Source: Elusimicrobia bacterium GWA2_62_23
GTDB lineage: Bacteria > Elusimicrobiota > Elusimicrobia > Elusimicrobiales > UBA9959
Reading direction: 5' to 3'
Assembly: GCA_001799635.1 (NCBI GenBank)
Contig: MGTV01000050.1
Coordinates: 1 to 64,000 of the forward strand
DNA length: 64,000 nucleotides
A program made the translations under genes and the position numbers. Below the pieces are notes generated by a model, which was not told the origin of the DNA, ran no database searches, and was given only the letters and a program-made list of their open reading frames with translations. Positions 7,953 through 16,565 of the stretch are shown piece by piece; within the stretch, counting starts at the first letter, position 1; each line of letters begins with the position of its first letter.

Positions 7953-8606
7953 ATGAAAAAAATACTTATCGTTCCGGCCTTTATCGCCGCTTTCGCCGTG
8001 CCCTGCGCCGCCGAGCTCAAGGACGCCGGCGCCGCCCTGGAGGCGCTGCGCAGTGACTCCGCAAAGGAACGCCTGGAAGCCATCTATTACCTGGGCGCCC
8101 TGCGCAACGCCGCGGCTTACGAAGCTCTGGCCGGCCAGTTCAAGGCTGAAAAAGACGCTTACCTGCGCACGCAGATAGTGGAGGCGCTGGACGTAAAAGG
8201 TTCCTCCTGGGCTTTCTCCTGCGCGATCGCCGCGGCCGACGACTCCAACAAGGCCGTAAGGCAGGCTGCTTCCTCCTCCCTGGCCCGCCGGGCCGGCGAC
8301 CCGGCCGCCGACGCCAGGCTCAAGACTTTGGCCGGCGATCCCGCTGAAGAAGTGCGTCTCGCCGTGGTTAGTTCCCTGGCCGTGGAGCCCAGCACCACTT
8401 CGGTCTCTATCATCGGCGCGGTACTGGCCGACCGTAAAGGCACCCTGAAGTCCCGCCAGGCCGCGGCCGAAGCCCTGGCCGGCATGAAGACCCCCGCCGG
8501 CGACACCGAACTCCTCAAGCACGTCTCCGACGCCGACCCCAAAATAAAGGCCGCCGCGCAGTCCCGCCGGCCTTCAAAGGCGAAGAAAGCCGTCAAGAAG
8601 AAATGA
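7953..8606 (+). CDS. Secreted HEAT-repeat protein
   Basis: 217-aa protein with a signal peptide (MKKILIVPAFIAAFAVPCAAE, cleavage after an A-A pair) followed by about five HEAT/PBS-lyase-like helical repeats of roughly 30 residues, for example RLEAIYYLGALRN, VRQAASSSLARRAGD and VRLAVVSSLAVE. The C-terminus is Lys/Arg-rich (RRPSKAKKAVKKK), which could bind nucleic acid, acidic polymers or membranes. A strong SD, GGAGGGG, precedes ATG 7953. The stop overlaps the start of the GT9 gene (ATGA at 8603-8606), which implies translational coupling. HEAT repeats generally act as protein-binding scaffolds; the partner is unknown. Confidence 0.8.
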   Translation: MKKILIVPAFIAAFAVPCAAELKDAGAALEALRSDSAKERLEAIYYLGALRNAAAYEALAGQFKAEKDAYLRTQIVEALDVKGSSWAFSCAIAAADDSNKAVRQAASSSLARRAGDPAADARLKTLAGDPAEEVRLAVVSSLAVEPSTTSVSIIGAVLADRKGTLKSRQAAAEALAGMKTPAGDTELLKHVSDADPKIKAAAQSRRPSKAKKAVKKK

Positions 8607-9700
8607 TCTCCGTGGAGGCGGCGAGGCTCCTCGACCGCTACGTTGGTCTGCTGGCCTGCGGCCTGCTGTCCCTTCCGGGCCGGAGGCGCCGCCAGCTGCC
8701 GGCGGCCCCGCGCAAAATACTCGTCCTCAAATTCTGGGAAGGCGGCCTGATAGTCATGGGGGCGCCCTGGTACCGCGCCCTGCGCCGACGCTATCCTTCG
8801 GCGGAAATACATTTCCTCACCCTGGACGTGAACGCCCAGCTGGCCGATATGCTGGGTTGCGCCGACAGCGTGATCCCGCTGCGCGTGAGCGGCGGGCTGG
8901 GGCGCTTCTTCCTGGACCTGTTCGCCGTCCTGCCCGGCCTGCGCGCCCGGAACTACGACCTGCTGCTGGACCTGGAATTCCTGAGCCGTTTTTCCGCGGT
9001 GCTCACCGCCCTGGTCCGGCCCGGCTGCGCGGCTGGTTTTTCCGGTGGGAGCTGGCGCGGGTCTTTTCACGACCTCCTCGTGCCCCTGGAGACCGGCCGG
9101 CATATGACGGAGAACTACGCGGCTTTCTTCGCCGCCGCCGGCGTCTTTGCCGGGGCGGAGGACTCCCGGCCGCTGGAGGCGGCGCCAGATTTCCCCGGTT
9201 CGGAGAGCCTGCCGCAGCCTTTCGTGGTGCTGAATTTCGACCGCAAGGACATCATGCCGGAGCGGGCCTGGCCCAGGGAAAATTACGAGGCCGTGCTGGG
9301 GCGGCTGCTGGCCGCCGGCCGCCGGGTGGCGGTAATAAGCCAGCGGCCGGTAGAACTGCCGGACCGCGCCGGGCTGGCCAACTTGTCCGGCCGGCTGGAT
9401 TACCGCCAGCTCGCCGCCCTGTTCGCGCGGGCGGCCTTGTTCATAACGCATGACAGCGGCCCGCTGCATATCGCCGCCGCCATGGGCTGCCCCACCGTTT
9501 CCATCTTCGGGCCGGAAACCCCCGCCGGCTACGCCCCGCTGGGGCCCAAGCACCGCGCTCTTTACCTGGGCCTGCCGTGCAGCCCCTGCGTGGACGCCCT
9601 GAGGGGGAAGGAACTGGTCTGCGTGCGCCGCTCCAACGAGTGCGTCACCGGCATCACGCCTGAAATGGTCATGCGGGCGGCGGAAGAACTGCTGAAATGA
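8603..9700 (+). CDS. GT9-family glycosyltransferase (heptosyltransferase-like)
   Basis: 365-aa GT-B fold enzyme of the GT9 (lipopolysaccharide heptosyltransferase) family. The N-terminal half has the opening KILVLKFWEGGLIVMGAPWY, a variant of the family start KxLxIrxxxxGDxxxxxP. The C-terminal half has the sugar-nucleotide site FITHDSGPLHIAAAMGCPTV followed by SIFGPETP. It would transfer a heptose-like sugar from an ADP-sugar to an outer-membrane glycolipid or other acceptor at the cytoplasmic face. The first motif lacks the usual GD, so donor or acceptor may differ. Overlaps both neighbours by four bases, so it forms a coupled block with the HEAT protein and two radical-SAM enzymes. Confidence 0.88.
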   Translation: MISVEAARLLDRYVGLLACGLLSLPGRRRRQLPAAPRKILVLKFWEGGLIVMGAPWYRALRRRYPSAEIHFLTLDVNAQLADMLGCADSVIPLRVSGGLGRFFLDLFAVLPGLRARNYDLLLDLEFLSRFSAVLTALVRPGCAAGFSGGSWRGSFHDLLVPLETGRHMTENYAAFFAAAGVFAGAEDSRPLEAAPDFPGSESLPQPFVVLNFDRKDIMPERAWPRENYEAVLGRLLAAGRRVAVISQRPVELPDRAGLANLSGRLDYRQLAALFARAALFITHDSGPLHIAAAMGCPTVSIFGPETPAGYAPLGPKHRALYLGLPCSPCVDALRGKELVCVRRSNECVTGITPEMVMRAAEELLK

Positions 9701-11196
9701 AACTGGCCCTGGTCTTTAATCCCTTTTCCTATAAAACTCACGAGGAGAACCTCCGGGTGGTGCAGCGCTATTTCGGGCTGTTCCCGCCGCTGTCCATGAG
9801 CTGGGTGGCCGCCATAGCGCGGGCCGCGGGCCACGAGGTCATCCTGATAGACGCCCGCACCCTGCGCCTGACCATGCCCGAGGTGGCGGCGGCTCTTAAA
9901 AAATTCAAGCCCGACGTGATAGGCGCCATGATGAGCACCTACATGTTCCCGGAAACGCTCGCCTGGCTGCGTTACCTGCGCGGCGAACTGCACGCTTCGG
10001 GGATAAAGTGCAGGGTGCTGGTGGGCGGGTATAACCTGCGCGTCTATCCGAAGGAATCCATCAGCCACCAGGAAATAGATTTCGGCTGCGTGGAGCAGGC
10101 CTACTATACCGTGCCGGCCCTGCTCAAAGCGCTGGAAGAGGGGGCCGCCGACTTCTCGCATGTGCCCGGCCTCGCCTGGAAGCGCGGGAGCGAGGTGGTG
10201 GTGAACCCGCACCCGCAGAAGATAAATTTCGACCTGTTCCCCAACCCCGCGCGCGACCTGCTCCCGAACGACCTCTACGCCGAATTCCCCACGCGCCGCA
10301 AGAACTTCACGGTGATGGTCACCTCGCTCGGCTGCCCGTTCAAGTGCTCCTTCTGCGAGGCCGGCGCCACCGAGTACAACCCGCGTTCCCCGGCCACCGT
10401 GGTGGCCGAGATGAAAGAATGCGCGGAAAAGCACGGCGTGCGCGAGATAGATATCTTCGACTACGAGTTCACCGGCGCGCGCCAGCGCGTGCTGGACATC
10501 TGCGCCGGCATAAAGAAAGAAAAGCTGGATATACACTGGGCCTGCCGCTCGCGCGTGGACACGGCGGACCCCGAGCTGATGAAGGAAATGTATTCCGCCG
10601 GCTGCCGGCGCATTTACTGGGGCATAGAGAGCGGCTCGCAGGCCGTGCTGGACTCGCTCAACAAGGGCATAAAGCTCGAACAGATCATGGAGACCATGAA
10701 GGCCTCCCGCCGGGCCGGCCTGGAGAACCTGGGTTTCTTCCTGGTGGGCGTGCCCGGCGAGACTCGCGAGACCGTGCGGCAGACCGTGGCTTTCGCCAAA
10801 AAACTGGACCTGGATTATGTGCAATTCTCCAAGCTCCTCGCCAAGCCGCTCACGCCGCTCTGGCGCGAGCTGGTAGCGGCCACCGGCAAGGATTATTGGC
10901 GCGACTGGGTGCTGGGCAAGGAGACCGACCATGACCTGCCGCGTCCCTGGCTCAAAACGCTGACCAACGCCGAGGTGGACGAGCTCGCGCGCTGGGCCTA
11001 TATCAGCTATCACTCGCGGCCGCTGTTCCTGCTGCGCCATGTGCTGCGGGTGCGTTCGCTGCCGGAACTTTTCCGCAAGGCCGGCGCTTTCCTCGCCATG
11101 CGCTTCTCCGGAGGCGGCGGCCGTTTCCTGGCCTACCCGGAGAACATCTTTAAGGTCCTCCTGCGGCGGCTGAAGTGGAAGGCGGGGCATGAATAG
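9697..11196 (+). CDS. B12-binding-type radical SAM protein
   Basis: 499-aa enzyme. The N-terminal part (about 1-150) resembles a cobalamin-binding Rossmann domain: PPLSMSWVAAIARAAGHEV, then KPDVIGAMMSTY. The classical DxHxxG cobalamin ligand is not obvious. The radical SAM core carries C213, C217 and C220 in GCPFKCSFCEAG for the 4Fe-4S cluster and SAM. GIESGSQAVLDSLNKG and FFLVGVPGETRET are typical of the B12-binding radical SAM group (methyltransferases, MTTases, BchE-like). The reaction cannot be assigned. Its ATG overlaps the GT9 stop and it overlaps the next radical-SAM gene by 8 nt, so the two enzymes probably act together, perhaps on a lipid or glycan. Confidence 0.87.
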   Translation: MKLALVFNPFSYKTHEENLRVVQRYFGLFPPLSMSWVAAIARAAGHEVILIDARTLRLTMPEVAAALKKFKPDVIGAMMSTYMFPETLAWLRYLRGELHASGIKCRVLVGGYNLRVYPKESISHQEIDFGCVEQAYYTVPALLKALEEGAADFSHVPGLAWKRGSEVVVNPHPQKINFDLFPNPARDLLPNDLYAEFPTRRKNFTVMVTSLGCPFKCSFCEAGATEYNPRSPATVVAEMKECAEKHGVREIDIFDYEFTGARQRVLDICAGIKKEKLDIHWACRSRVDTADPELMKEMYSAGCRRIYWGIESGSQAVLDSLNKGIKLEQIMETMKASRRAGLENLGFFLVGVPGETRETVRQTVAFAKKLDLDYVQFSKLLAKPLTPLWRELVAATGKDYWRDWVLGKETDHDLPRPWLKTLTNAEVDELARWAYISYHSRPLFLLRHVLRVRSLPELFRKAGAFLAMRFSGGGGRFLAYPENIFKVLLRRLKWKAGHE

Positions 11197-12595
11197 GCTG
11201 GTTTTCCTCTACAAGGGCCGCTACTGGGTGCGCGAGGCGCGTACGCTGGAGACTCTTTCCGCCATGGCGAAGGCCGCCGGCCATAGGACCTCGCTCGCCT
11301 ACGACCGGGACCTTTTCGGCGTGAGCGACAATGTGCTGAGCCTGCCCTGGCTCAACCGGCTGCTGTTCGACGGGAAGGCCGCCGCTAAAAAGGCGGCCGC
11401 CGGCAACCCGGCCTGGATAGTGCTGCTGGAGAACCTCACTAACCGGGGCTGGATAGAGGAGACCATAGCCGCGCTGGCCGCCGCCGGGTATAAAGGGCGC
11501 ACGGCGGTGCTGGCCTGTTCCGGCGCTTTCGGAGCCGGAGTAAATCTTTACGGCGAGCCGGAAAAAGTTTTCGCGGAGTTCCTGAAAGCGCTGCCCAACC
11601 CCCCGGCAGCCATAAAGACCGAAGGCCTGACCGGTCTGGACCTGCTGCCCCTGCCGGACCTGGACCTGTTCTCACGCTGGGAGGACCTTTCCGCCAGCTA
11701 CATGGCCTACGCCGGCAAAGGCTGCTCGGGCGCCTGCTCCTATTGCGAGGAACCCTTCTACCGGGCGGCCTACGGCCCCGGTTACGCCAGGCTGCGCAGT
11801 CCCGCCCGGGTGATGGAAGAACTGCTGGCCGCCCGGGAGCGCTTCGGCACGCGGGAAATAACTTTCAAGGACTCGGTCTTTACCGCCGACAAGGCCTGGC
11901 TGGCAGAATTCCTCTGGCTTTACCGCGAGAAACTGGGGCTTCCTTTCAAGTGCTTCGGCCGCGCCGACGCCTTCAACCTCGCCGCCGCCGTGCTGCTGCG
12001 CGACGCCGGCTGCTATTGTGTGGAATTCGGCTTGCAGACCTTCAATGAAAAACTGCGCGGCGCCGTGCTGCGGCGGCCCGAAAACCTCGCGGCCGCGCGG
12101 GAGGCCTTCGCCGCCTGCGATGCCGCCGGCCTACCCTACGACGTGGACTATATCTTCGGTCTGCCCGGAGAGTCACTTGCCGACCACCTGGCGGCGGCAG
12201 AGGAATTTTCGCGTTTGAAGCTCCTGAACCGGATAAAATGCCATAACCTGGTCTATTACAGGGGCCTCGGGATCGCCGATCACGCGCTAAAGGAAGGCTG
12301 GGTGAGCGAAGCGGAACTGGGCCGCGGCGATTTCTTCAGCGGCGACAGGTCCGCCCCCGCCCTGCGCGGCGTGACCTCGGCCTTCCGCACGCTCTTCAAG
12401 CTTTACGGCCTGCTCGGCGGCGCCGGCCTGGCCTTCGCCGCCCGTTCCGGCCTCTGGCGCCTGTTCCGCTTCCTGCCCGGCTTCGTGGTAAAACCGCTGG
12501 AACTCCTCTCCGGCCTGCTGCACGGAGACCTGCGCTTCTACGCCTACCTGCGCAGCTACCCGCGCCGCCTGCTGGGGGCCATGCGGGCCAGCTGA
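11189..12595 (+). CDS. Second radical SAM protein
   Basis: 468-aa radical SAM enzyme with C179, C183 and C186 in GKGCSGACSYCEEP. Later landmarks are FKDSVFTADKAWLAEFL, VEFGLQTFNEK and YIFGLPGESLADHL. The first 160 residues form a poorly conserved Rossmann-like domain without a clear cobalamin motif. It is a distant paralogue of the preceding enzyme. The C-terminal 100 residues are hydrophobic/basic (LLGGAGLAFAARSGLWRLFR) and could sit on the membrane. Gene overlap shows tight coupling. Reaction unknown. Confidence 0.85.
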   Translation: MNRLVFLYKGRYWVREARTLETLSAMAKAAGHRTSLAYDRDLFGVSDNVLSLPWLNRLLFDGKAAAKKAAAGNPAWIVLLENLTNRGWIEETIAALAAAGYKGRTAVLACSGAFGAGVNLYGEPEKVFAEFLKALPNPPAAIKTEGLTGLDLLPLPDLDLFSRWEDLSASYMAYAGKGCSGACSYCEEPFYRAAYGPGYARLRSPARVMEELLAARERFGTREITFKDSVFTADKAWLAEFLWLYREKLGLPFKCFGRADAFNLAAAVLLRDAGCYCVEFGLQTFNEKLRGAVLRRPENLAAAREAFAACDAAGLPYDVDYIFGLPGESLADHLAAAEEFSRLKLLNRIKCHNLVYYRGLGIADHALKEGWVSEAELGRGDFFSGDRSAPALRGVTSAFRTLFKLYGLLGGAGLAFAARSGLWRLFRFLPGFVVKPLELLSGLLHGDLRFYAYLRSYPRRLLGAMRAS

Positions 12596-12723
12596 GCGAG
12601 CCTCATGCCCGGATATCATATGATCTCAGCGTTCCTTTACATCGCAGCGGATAACTTTCCTGCGCAGCGGAGAAAGAGCGGTATTTCCACGCGGCATGAC
12701 GTCAAAATAAAGTGGTTTCCTGT

Positions 12724-14565
12724 ATGAGTAAAGTCATCGCGCGGCATTTTCACGGGATCATTGCGGCGATGCTGCTGCTGGCTGCGGTATCGCCGCTTTT
12801 GCTGTCGCTCGAAAAAATAAGCTACAACGATGACTTCCTTCAGCTTTCTACCAGGCATTTCCTGTTGAGGAAGGCCGTTCTCGGAGGGGAGTTCCCTCTA
12901 TGGACGCCATATCTCAACGGTGGGTTCCCCTCCATCGCGGATCCGGAGGACCCGGCCTTAAGCCCGTTCTCGCTGCTGACCGTAATCTTTGGGGAGATCG
13001 CGGGACTCAAACTTATAGCGCTGCTGGTCTTTGTCGCGGGGTGCGCGGCGATGTTCAGATTTTTGCGTGAGGTAGCGGGGGTGACTCCCCCCGGAGCGGC
13101 CGTAGGGACGGTTGTTTTTGGACTTTCGGGCTGGTTCGTAACGCGGTTGTACAGCGGGAACGTTAATGAACTGTATTATTTCCTGGTCCCGCTCGTCCTC
13201 CTGTGCCTTGAGCAGTTCTGGAGTTCGGGAGAGAGGCGGCGTGGCTTTTACGCCGCAGCGTTGCTGGCGCTTATAGCGATGGACGGAAAAGCCACGTTCA
13301 TGGTCGTCGTGTTGTTCTTGGCCGCCTATTCCGTCGGCAGGGCGGCGATACTGAGGCGGGGTAAAGTGGGCTTGGACACGGCCCTGCTGTTTAAATTCGT
13401 GGCCGTGGCTGTCGCGGCCCTGGCTTTCTCCATGGTAAAGATCGTTCCCGTCCTTGAGCTGTTCGCCGCGAAGGGCTCAATTGTTAACCCGGTCATAGAC
13501 ACCCATACTGGGGCATACAAGGATGTTCTGGCTTTCACGTACGCAGATCTGGCCCGCGGGCTTGTCCGGCCTGATACTCCGAACAGGGCCGTTTCTTTAT
13601 ATCTGGGGATGATGCCTTTGCTGCTGTTGGCCGCTGGATTGCTTTTCAGGTTCGGACAGACCGCGCTCTGGGCGTTGTTGGGGGCGTTGTTTTCCGTTCT
13701 GTGGGCGGGGCCAAATTCTCCGGTGGACATATTTCGCCTCCTGCGCTATTTGCCGTTCTTCGGTACCATAAGCCAACCCCATAAATACTTCGACTTTTTT
13801 ATCGTCTTCGCGATCTGCGTCTCCTTTCCATTGGGGTTTGACGCCGTCGTCAAGGCCCTGGACGGCCGTCCGCGGATCTCCATGGCCGCGAGGCTGGTAC
13901 TTGGGGCGGCGGCGATAATCCCGCTTCTGGCCTTCACTTTCCCGAAGTATCGCGGGCTTTACACTTCACGGCCGCCGGAGTTGTTCGCCCGGGAATTTTT
14001 TCAGGTAAAGCTTCCGGCCGGGGAGCGGAGCGGGGAGCAGATGTACTTTAATGCCGTTCAAAATGTCGGGACCATAAATTGGTATGGAGCCATCTTGCTC
14101 CCTTCTGCGGCGGAGCCCAGATATCTCGTCGACCCGGCTTTTGGAGCCAGGGCGAACCCCGCGTATAAAGGGGAGTCCTTTTGTCTGAAGAGCGGCAGCC
14201 TCTGCCAGCCGGTATATTTCGGGGCGAACAGGCTCAAGGCGCTGATAAGTACCGGTGGTCCGGACAGGGTGGTGTTCAATCAGAACTATGACGCCAGGTG
14301 GAGAAGCACTTTCGGCGAGGTGGAGAACTACGGCGGGCTTTTATCCGTCGCCATTACAGCGGCGCTTTCGCGCCAGGTGCTGGTTCTGGAATACTCGTCC
14401 GGTGCGTTCTACGCGGGCGCGCTTTTCAGCGTGCTCTCGTTCTTTGCGGCCATTTGCCTATGCTTCCCTGTAACGCGATTTTTTATGCCATCACGACGCT
14501 ATAAGGACGTGTCGGAGGGGCCGCCTGGCCGTGCCGGGTGTTTTCGGCGGCCTGAGCGTCTTTAG
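12724..14565 (+). CDS. YfhO-like polytopic membrane protein (GT-C-like)
   Basis: About 613 aa, with roughly a dozen hydrophobic segments and a large hydrophilic loop near the C-terminus (about 420-560) before a last membrane segment. FPLWTPYLNGGFP followed by DPEDPALSPFSLL, and later GTISQPHKYFDFF, match the YfhO family, implicated in moving sugars onto wall polymers, proteins or lipids. Start is ambiguous: ATG 12724 is used, a GTG lies at 12712, and neither has a good SD. Codon and base use look less GC-biased than in neighbouring genes, which could mean transfer. The preceding stretch 12596-12723 holds no gene and no clear promoter. Confidence 0.75.
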   Translation: MSKVIARHFHGIIAAMLLLAAVSPLLLSLEKISYNDDFLQLSTRHFLLRKAVLGGEFPLWTPYLNGGFPSIADPEDPALSPFSLLTVIFGEIAGLKLIALLVFVAGCAAMFRFLREVAGVTPPGAAVGTVVFGLSGWFVTRLYSGNVNELYYFLVPLVLLCLEQFWSSGERRRGFYAAALLALIAMDGKATFMVVVLFLAAYSVGRAAILRRGKVGLDTALLFKFVAVAVAALAFSMVKIVPVLELFAAKGSIVNPVIDTHTGAYKDVLAFTYADLARGLVRPDTPNRAVSLYLGMMPLLLLAAGLLFRFGQTALWALLGALFSVLWAGPNSPVDIFRLLRYLPFFGTISQPHKYFDFFIVFAICVSFPLGFDAVVKALDGRPRISMAARLVLGAAAIIPLLAFTFPKYRGLYTSRPPELFAREFFQVKLPAGERSGEQMYFNAVQNVGTINWYGAILLPSAAEPRYLVDPAFGARANPAYKGESFCLKSGSLCQPVYFGANRLKALISTGGPDRVVFNQNYDARWRSTFGEVENYGGLLSVAITAALSRQVLVLEYSSGAFYAGALFSVLSFFAAICLCFPVTRFFMPSRRYKDVSEGPPGRAGCFRRPERL

Positions 14566-14584
14566 AAATTTGTATACTTTGAAA

Positions 14585-15106
14585 ATGAGGATGAACGGCA
14601 GGGACAAGGACGGCATTCTCCGTGGGGTGTGCCTTTTTCTGGCCATGGCCTGGCCGGTGGGCTACGCGAGCGCGCAGGAGATCTCCAAACCGCTTCAGAC
14701 GAAGGGTGCTTACAATCTGAGCATAAACTACCCGGGGGCTGCGTTGCGCTATTTCGTTGCCGACGGCAAAGGCCTGGAACTGCTCGCGCAAAGCCAGAGC
14801 GGAGTGCTGGTCGGCGGCCTGCGCTATTACCGGTACCCGGCGCGGCTGAGGGGCGTCTCCCTTAATCCTTATTGGGCGGTGGAGGGCGACTACCTGAGTT
14901 TCAAAGGGGACGTTTCCAAGGGAAAAGGCTGGGGCTGCGGTCTCTACGCCGGGGCGGAGTACCGCCTGGGGCGGCGCCTGGCCGTCCAGACCGAGTTCGG
15001 CGCCATGCACGTTTCCTTGACGGACAAAAGCACCGACCTGTCAGAAAGCGGCCTGGAATTCCTCATCAACCTGGGCATCAATTTTTATTTCGGGGGCAGG
15101 CCATGA
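14585..15106 (+). CDS. Small outer-membrane beta-barrel protein
   Basis: 173-aa exported protein: an N-terminal signal peptide (GILRGVCLFLAMAWPVGY ending ASAQ) is followed by alternating amphipathic strands such as AALRYFVADGKGLELLA, VLVGGLRYYRYP, YWAVEGDYLSF and GCGLYAGAEYRLG. It ends with a strand containing NLGINFYFGG, consistent with an 8-strand OmpX/OprF-like barrel. ATG 14585 is preferred because an upstream GTG would place the start inside the previous gene and spoil the signal peptide; ATG 14591 is also possible. The stop overlaps the next start (ATGA). Confidence 0.7.
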   Translation: MRMNGRDKDGILRGVCLFLAMAWPVGYASAQEISKPLQTKGAYNLSINYPGAALRYFVADGKGLELLAQSQSGVLVGGLRYYRYPARLRGVSLNPYWAVEGDYLSFKGDVSKGKGWGCGLYAGAEYRLGRRLAVQTEFGAMHVSLTDKSTDLSESGLEFLINLGINFYFGGRP

Positions 15107-16545
15107 GAACGCGTGTGCTCGCCATCCTCTTGCTCTGCTTCTGCGCCGCTTCCCTGTCGGCAGGCTTCAGCCTTGGCCGCCCGGCGGCCGTTAAAAAGCG
15201 CGTGAACAAGCTCGATAACGCCGTGAGGGCGGAGCAGGCCGCATCCTTGGCCGCTCCCGCGGGGCCTAACCAGGCCCCCTCGGTCACGGGCGTCACCGCG
15301 ATCTCCACCATGGTGGCGGCCGGCGGATTGGCCGTCGTTTCCGTTTCTGCCTCGGACCCGGACGGGGACCCGCTGACCTACGTCTGGACCTCTACCGTGG
15401 GCGCCATAGGCGGCTCGGGGAGCAGCGTTAACTGGCTTGCGCCTTCTACTCCCGGCGTTTACGCCATCAGTTGCGTGGTTTCGGACGGTGAAGATACTTC
15501 CCCGGGCAGCGTTACGGTGGCGGCAGTCCACCCGGGCACGTTAAAGTGGGTGTTCACCCCTTCCGCCGACGTGAACCTGCCGGCCGTGGCCGGAACTGAC
15601 GGGGTGCTGTACGCGGCGGCTTCCGACAACAAACTTTACGCCATAAACCCCGACGGCACCCAGAAATGGGTGTTCTCCACGGAAAACACGGACCCGTTCT
15701 CTTTCGGCCCGGTCCTGGGGCCGGACGGAACGGTTTACGTGGTGGCCGACTCTACCAAAACCTACGCCGTTACTCCTGCCGGCGCCCTGAAATGGGGCGG
15801 GCCCTCTTCGCTCTTCCCCACTAATATCTCCGAGCGGCCAGTGGTGGGCGGCGACGGGACCGTGTATCTTTACAACGGCGACATCGGGCAGTTGTACGCC
15901 CTTGACCCGCTCACGGGGGCGGGCGTGTCCACCTTTACGGCCCTGAATAACGTGGCGGTACCCCCGGTCATAGGCGAGGACGACGCCGTCTGCCTGGTGG
16001 ACGGCGATGACTTTCTCAGGATGGTGCCGCCCGCGGGTCTGGCCGGCGCCGTTTCCTATGACGCCACCGGGGTGTCCGGGCCTTTGGGCGCAGGACCGGC
16101 CGGCATGGTCTACATGGTCAAGAATAATTCCGACCTGTACGCCGTCAAGCCCGACGGCACCGACAAGTGGGGCGCTCCCTATTCCGCCGCCGGGATAATA
16201 ACGGAGGCGCCGGTAAAGGGCGCCGACGGCACGGCTTACATAGTGGACGACGTGCCGGCGGTTTACAGCGTAAGTTCCACCACCGGGGCGGGCTTTGTCT
16301 TCGGCAGTCTGGCCAATCTCTCCCATACGCCCGTTCCGGCGCCGGACAGCAGCATGTACCTGGTGGACGCCGGTACGGACCTGTACGATCTGAACACGGA
16401 CGGCTCCGTGAAATGGGGCCCCCTGGCCCCGCCGGCCGCCGCCTCCATCACCGCGGACCCTAACGTGGGCGCCGACGGCACCGTATATTTCTCCGCAGAC
16501 GACGGCAACGTTTACGCGGTGCACGGCGCCTCCGCGCTGCCCTGA
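15103..16545 (+). CDS. Secreted protein with Ig-like domain and PQQ-type beta-propeller
   Basis: 480-aa secreted protein. After a signal peptide (MRTRVLAILLLCFCAASLSA), residues about 55-145 form a PKD/Ig-like domain (SASDPDGDPLTYVWTS). The remainder is a beta-propeller of about seven repeats of the form GxDGTxYxxxxxxxLYAxxPDGxxKW, for example GTDGVLYAAASDNKLYAINP, DGTVYVVADSTKTYAV and DGTVYFSADDGNVYAVHG. This is the PQQ-like/BamB-like repeat. No quinone ligands can be assigned, so a structural or binding role is more likely than dehydrogenase activity. Translationally coupled to the beta-barrel gene, so the two may form an outer-membrane pair. Confidence 0.8.
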   Translation: MRTRVLAILLLCFCAASLSAGFSLGRPAAVKKRVNKLDNAVRAEQAASLAAPAGPNQAPSVTGVTAISTMVAAGGLAVVSVSASDPDGDPLTYVWTSTVGAIGGSGSSVNWLAPSTPGVYAISCVVSDGEDTSPGSVTVAAVHPGTLKWVFTPSADVNLPAVAGTDGVLYAAASDNKLYAINPDGTQKWVFSTENTDPFSFGPVLGPDGTVYVVADSTKTYAVTPAGALKWGGPSSLFPTNISERPVVGGDGTVYLYNGDIGQLYALDPLTGAGVSTFTALNNVAVPPVIGEDDAVCLVDGDDFLRMVPPAGLAGAVSYDATGVSGPLGAGPAGMVYMVKNNSDLYAVKPDGTDKWGAPYSAAGIITEAPVKGADGTAYIVDDVPAVYSVSSTTGAGFVFGSLANLSHTPVPAPDSSMYLVDAGTDLYDLNTDGSVKWGPLAPPAAASITADPNVGADGTVYFSADDGNVYAVHGASALP

Positions 16546-16565
16546 TACGTCTATCCCGAGGTGAA

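Noticed and set aside
14872-15102. Long N-terminal extension of the beta-propeller gene
   Set aside because: The extension is out of frame with, and overlaps, the beta-barrel gene. ATG 15103 starts a clean signal peptide and overlaps the upstream stop.
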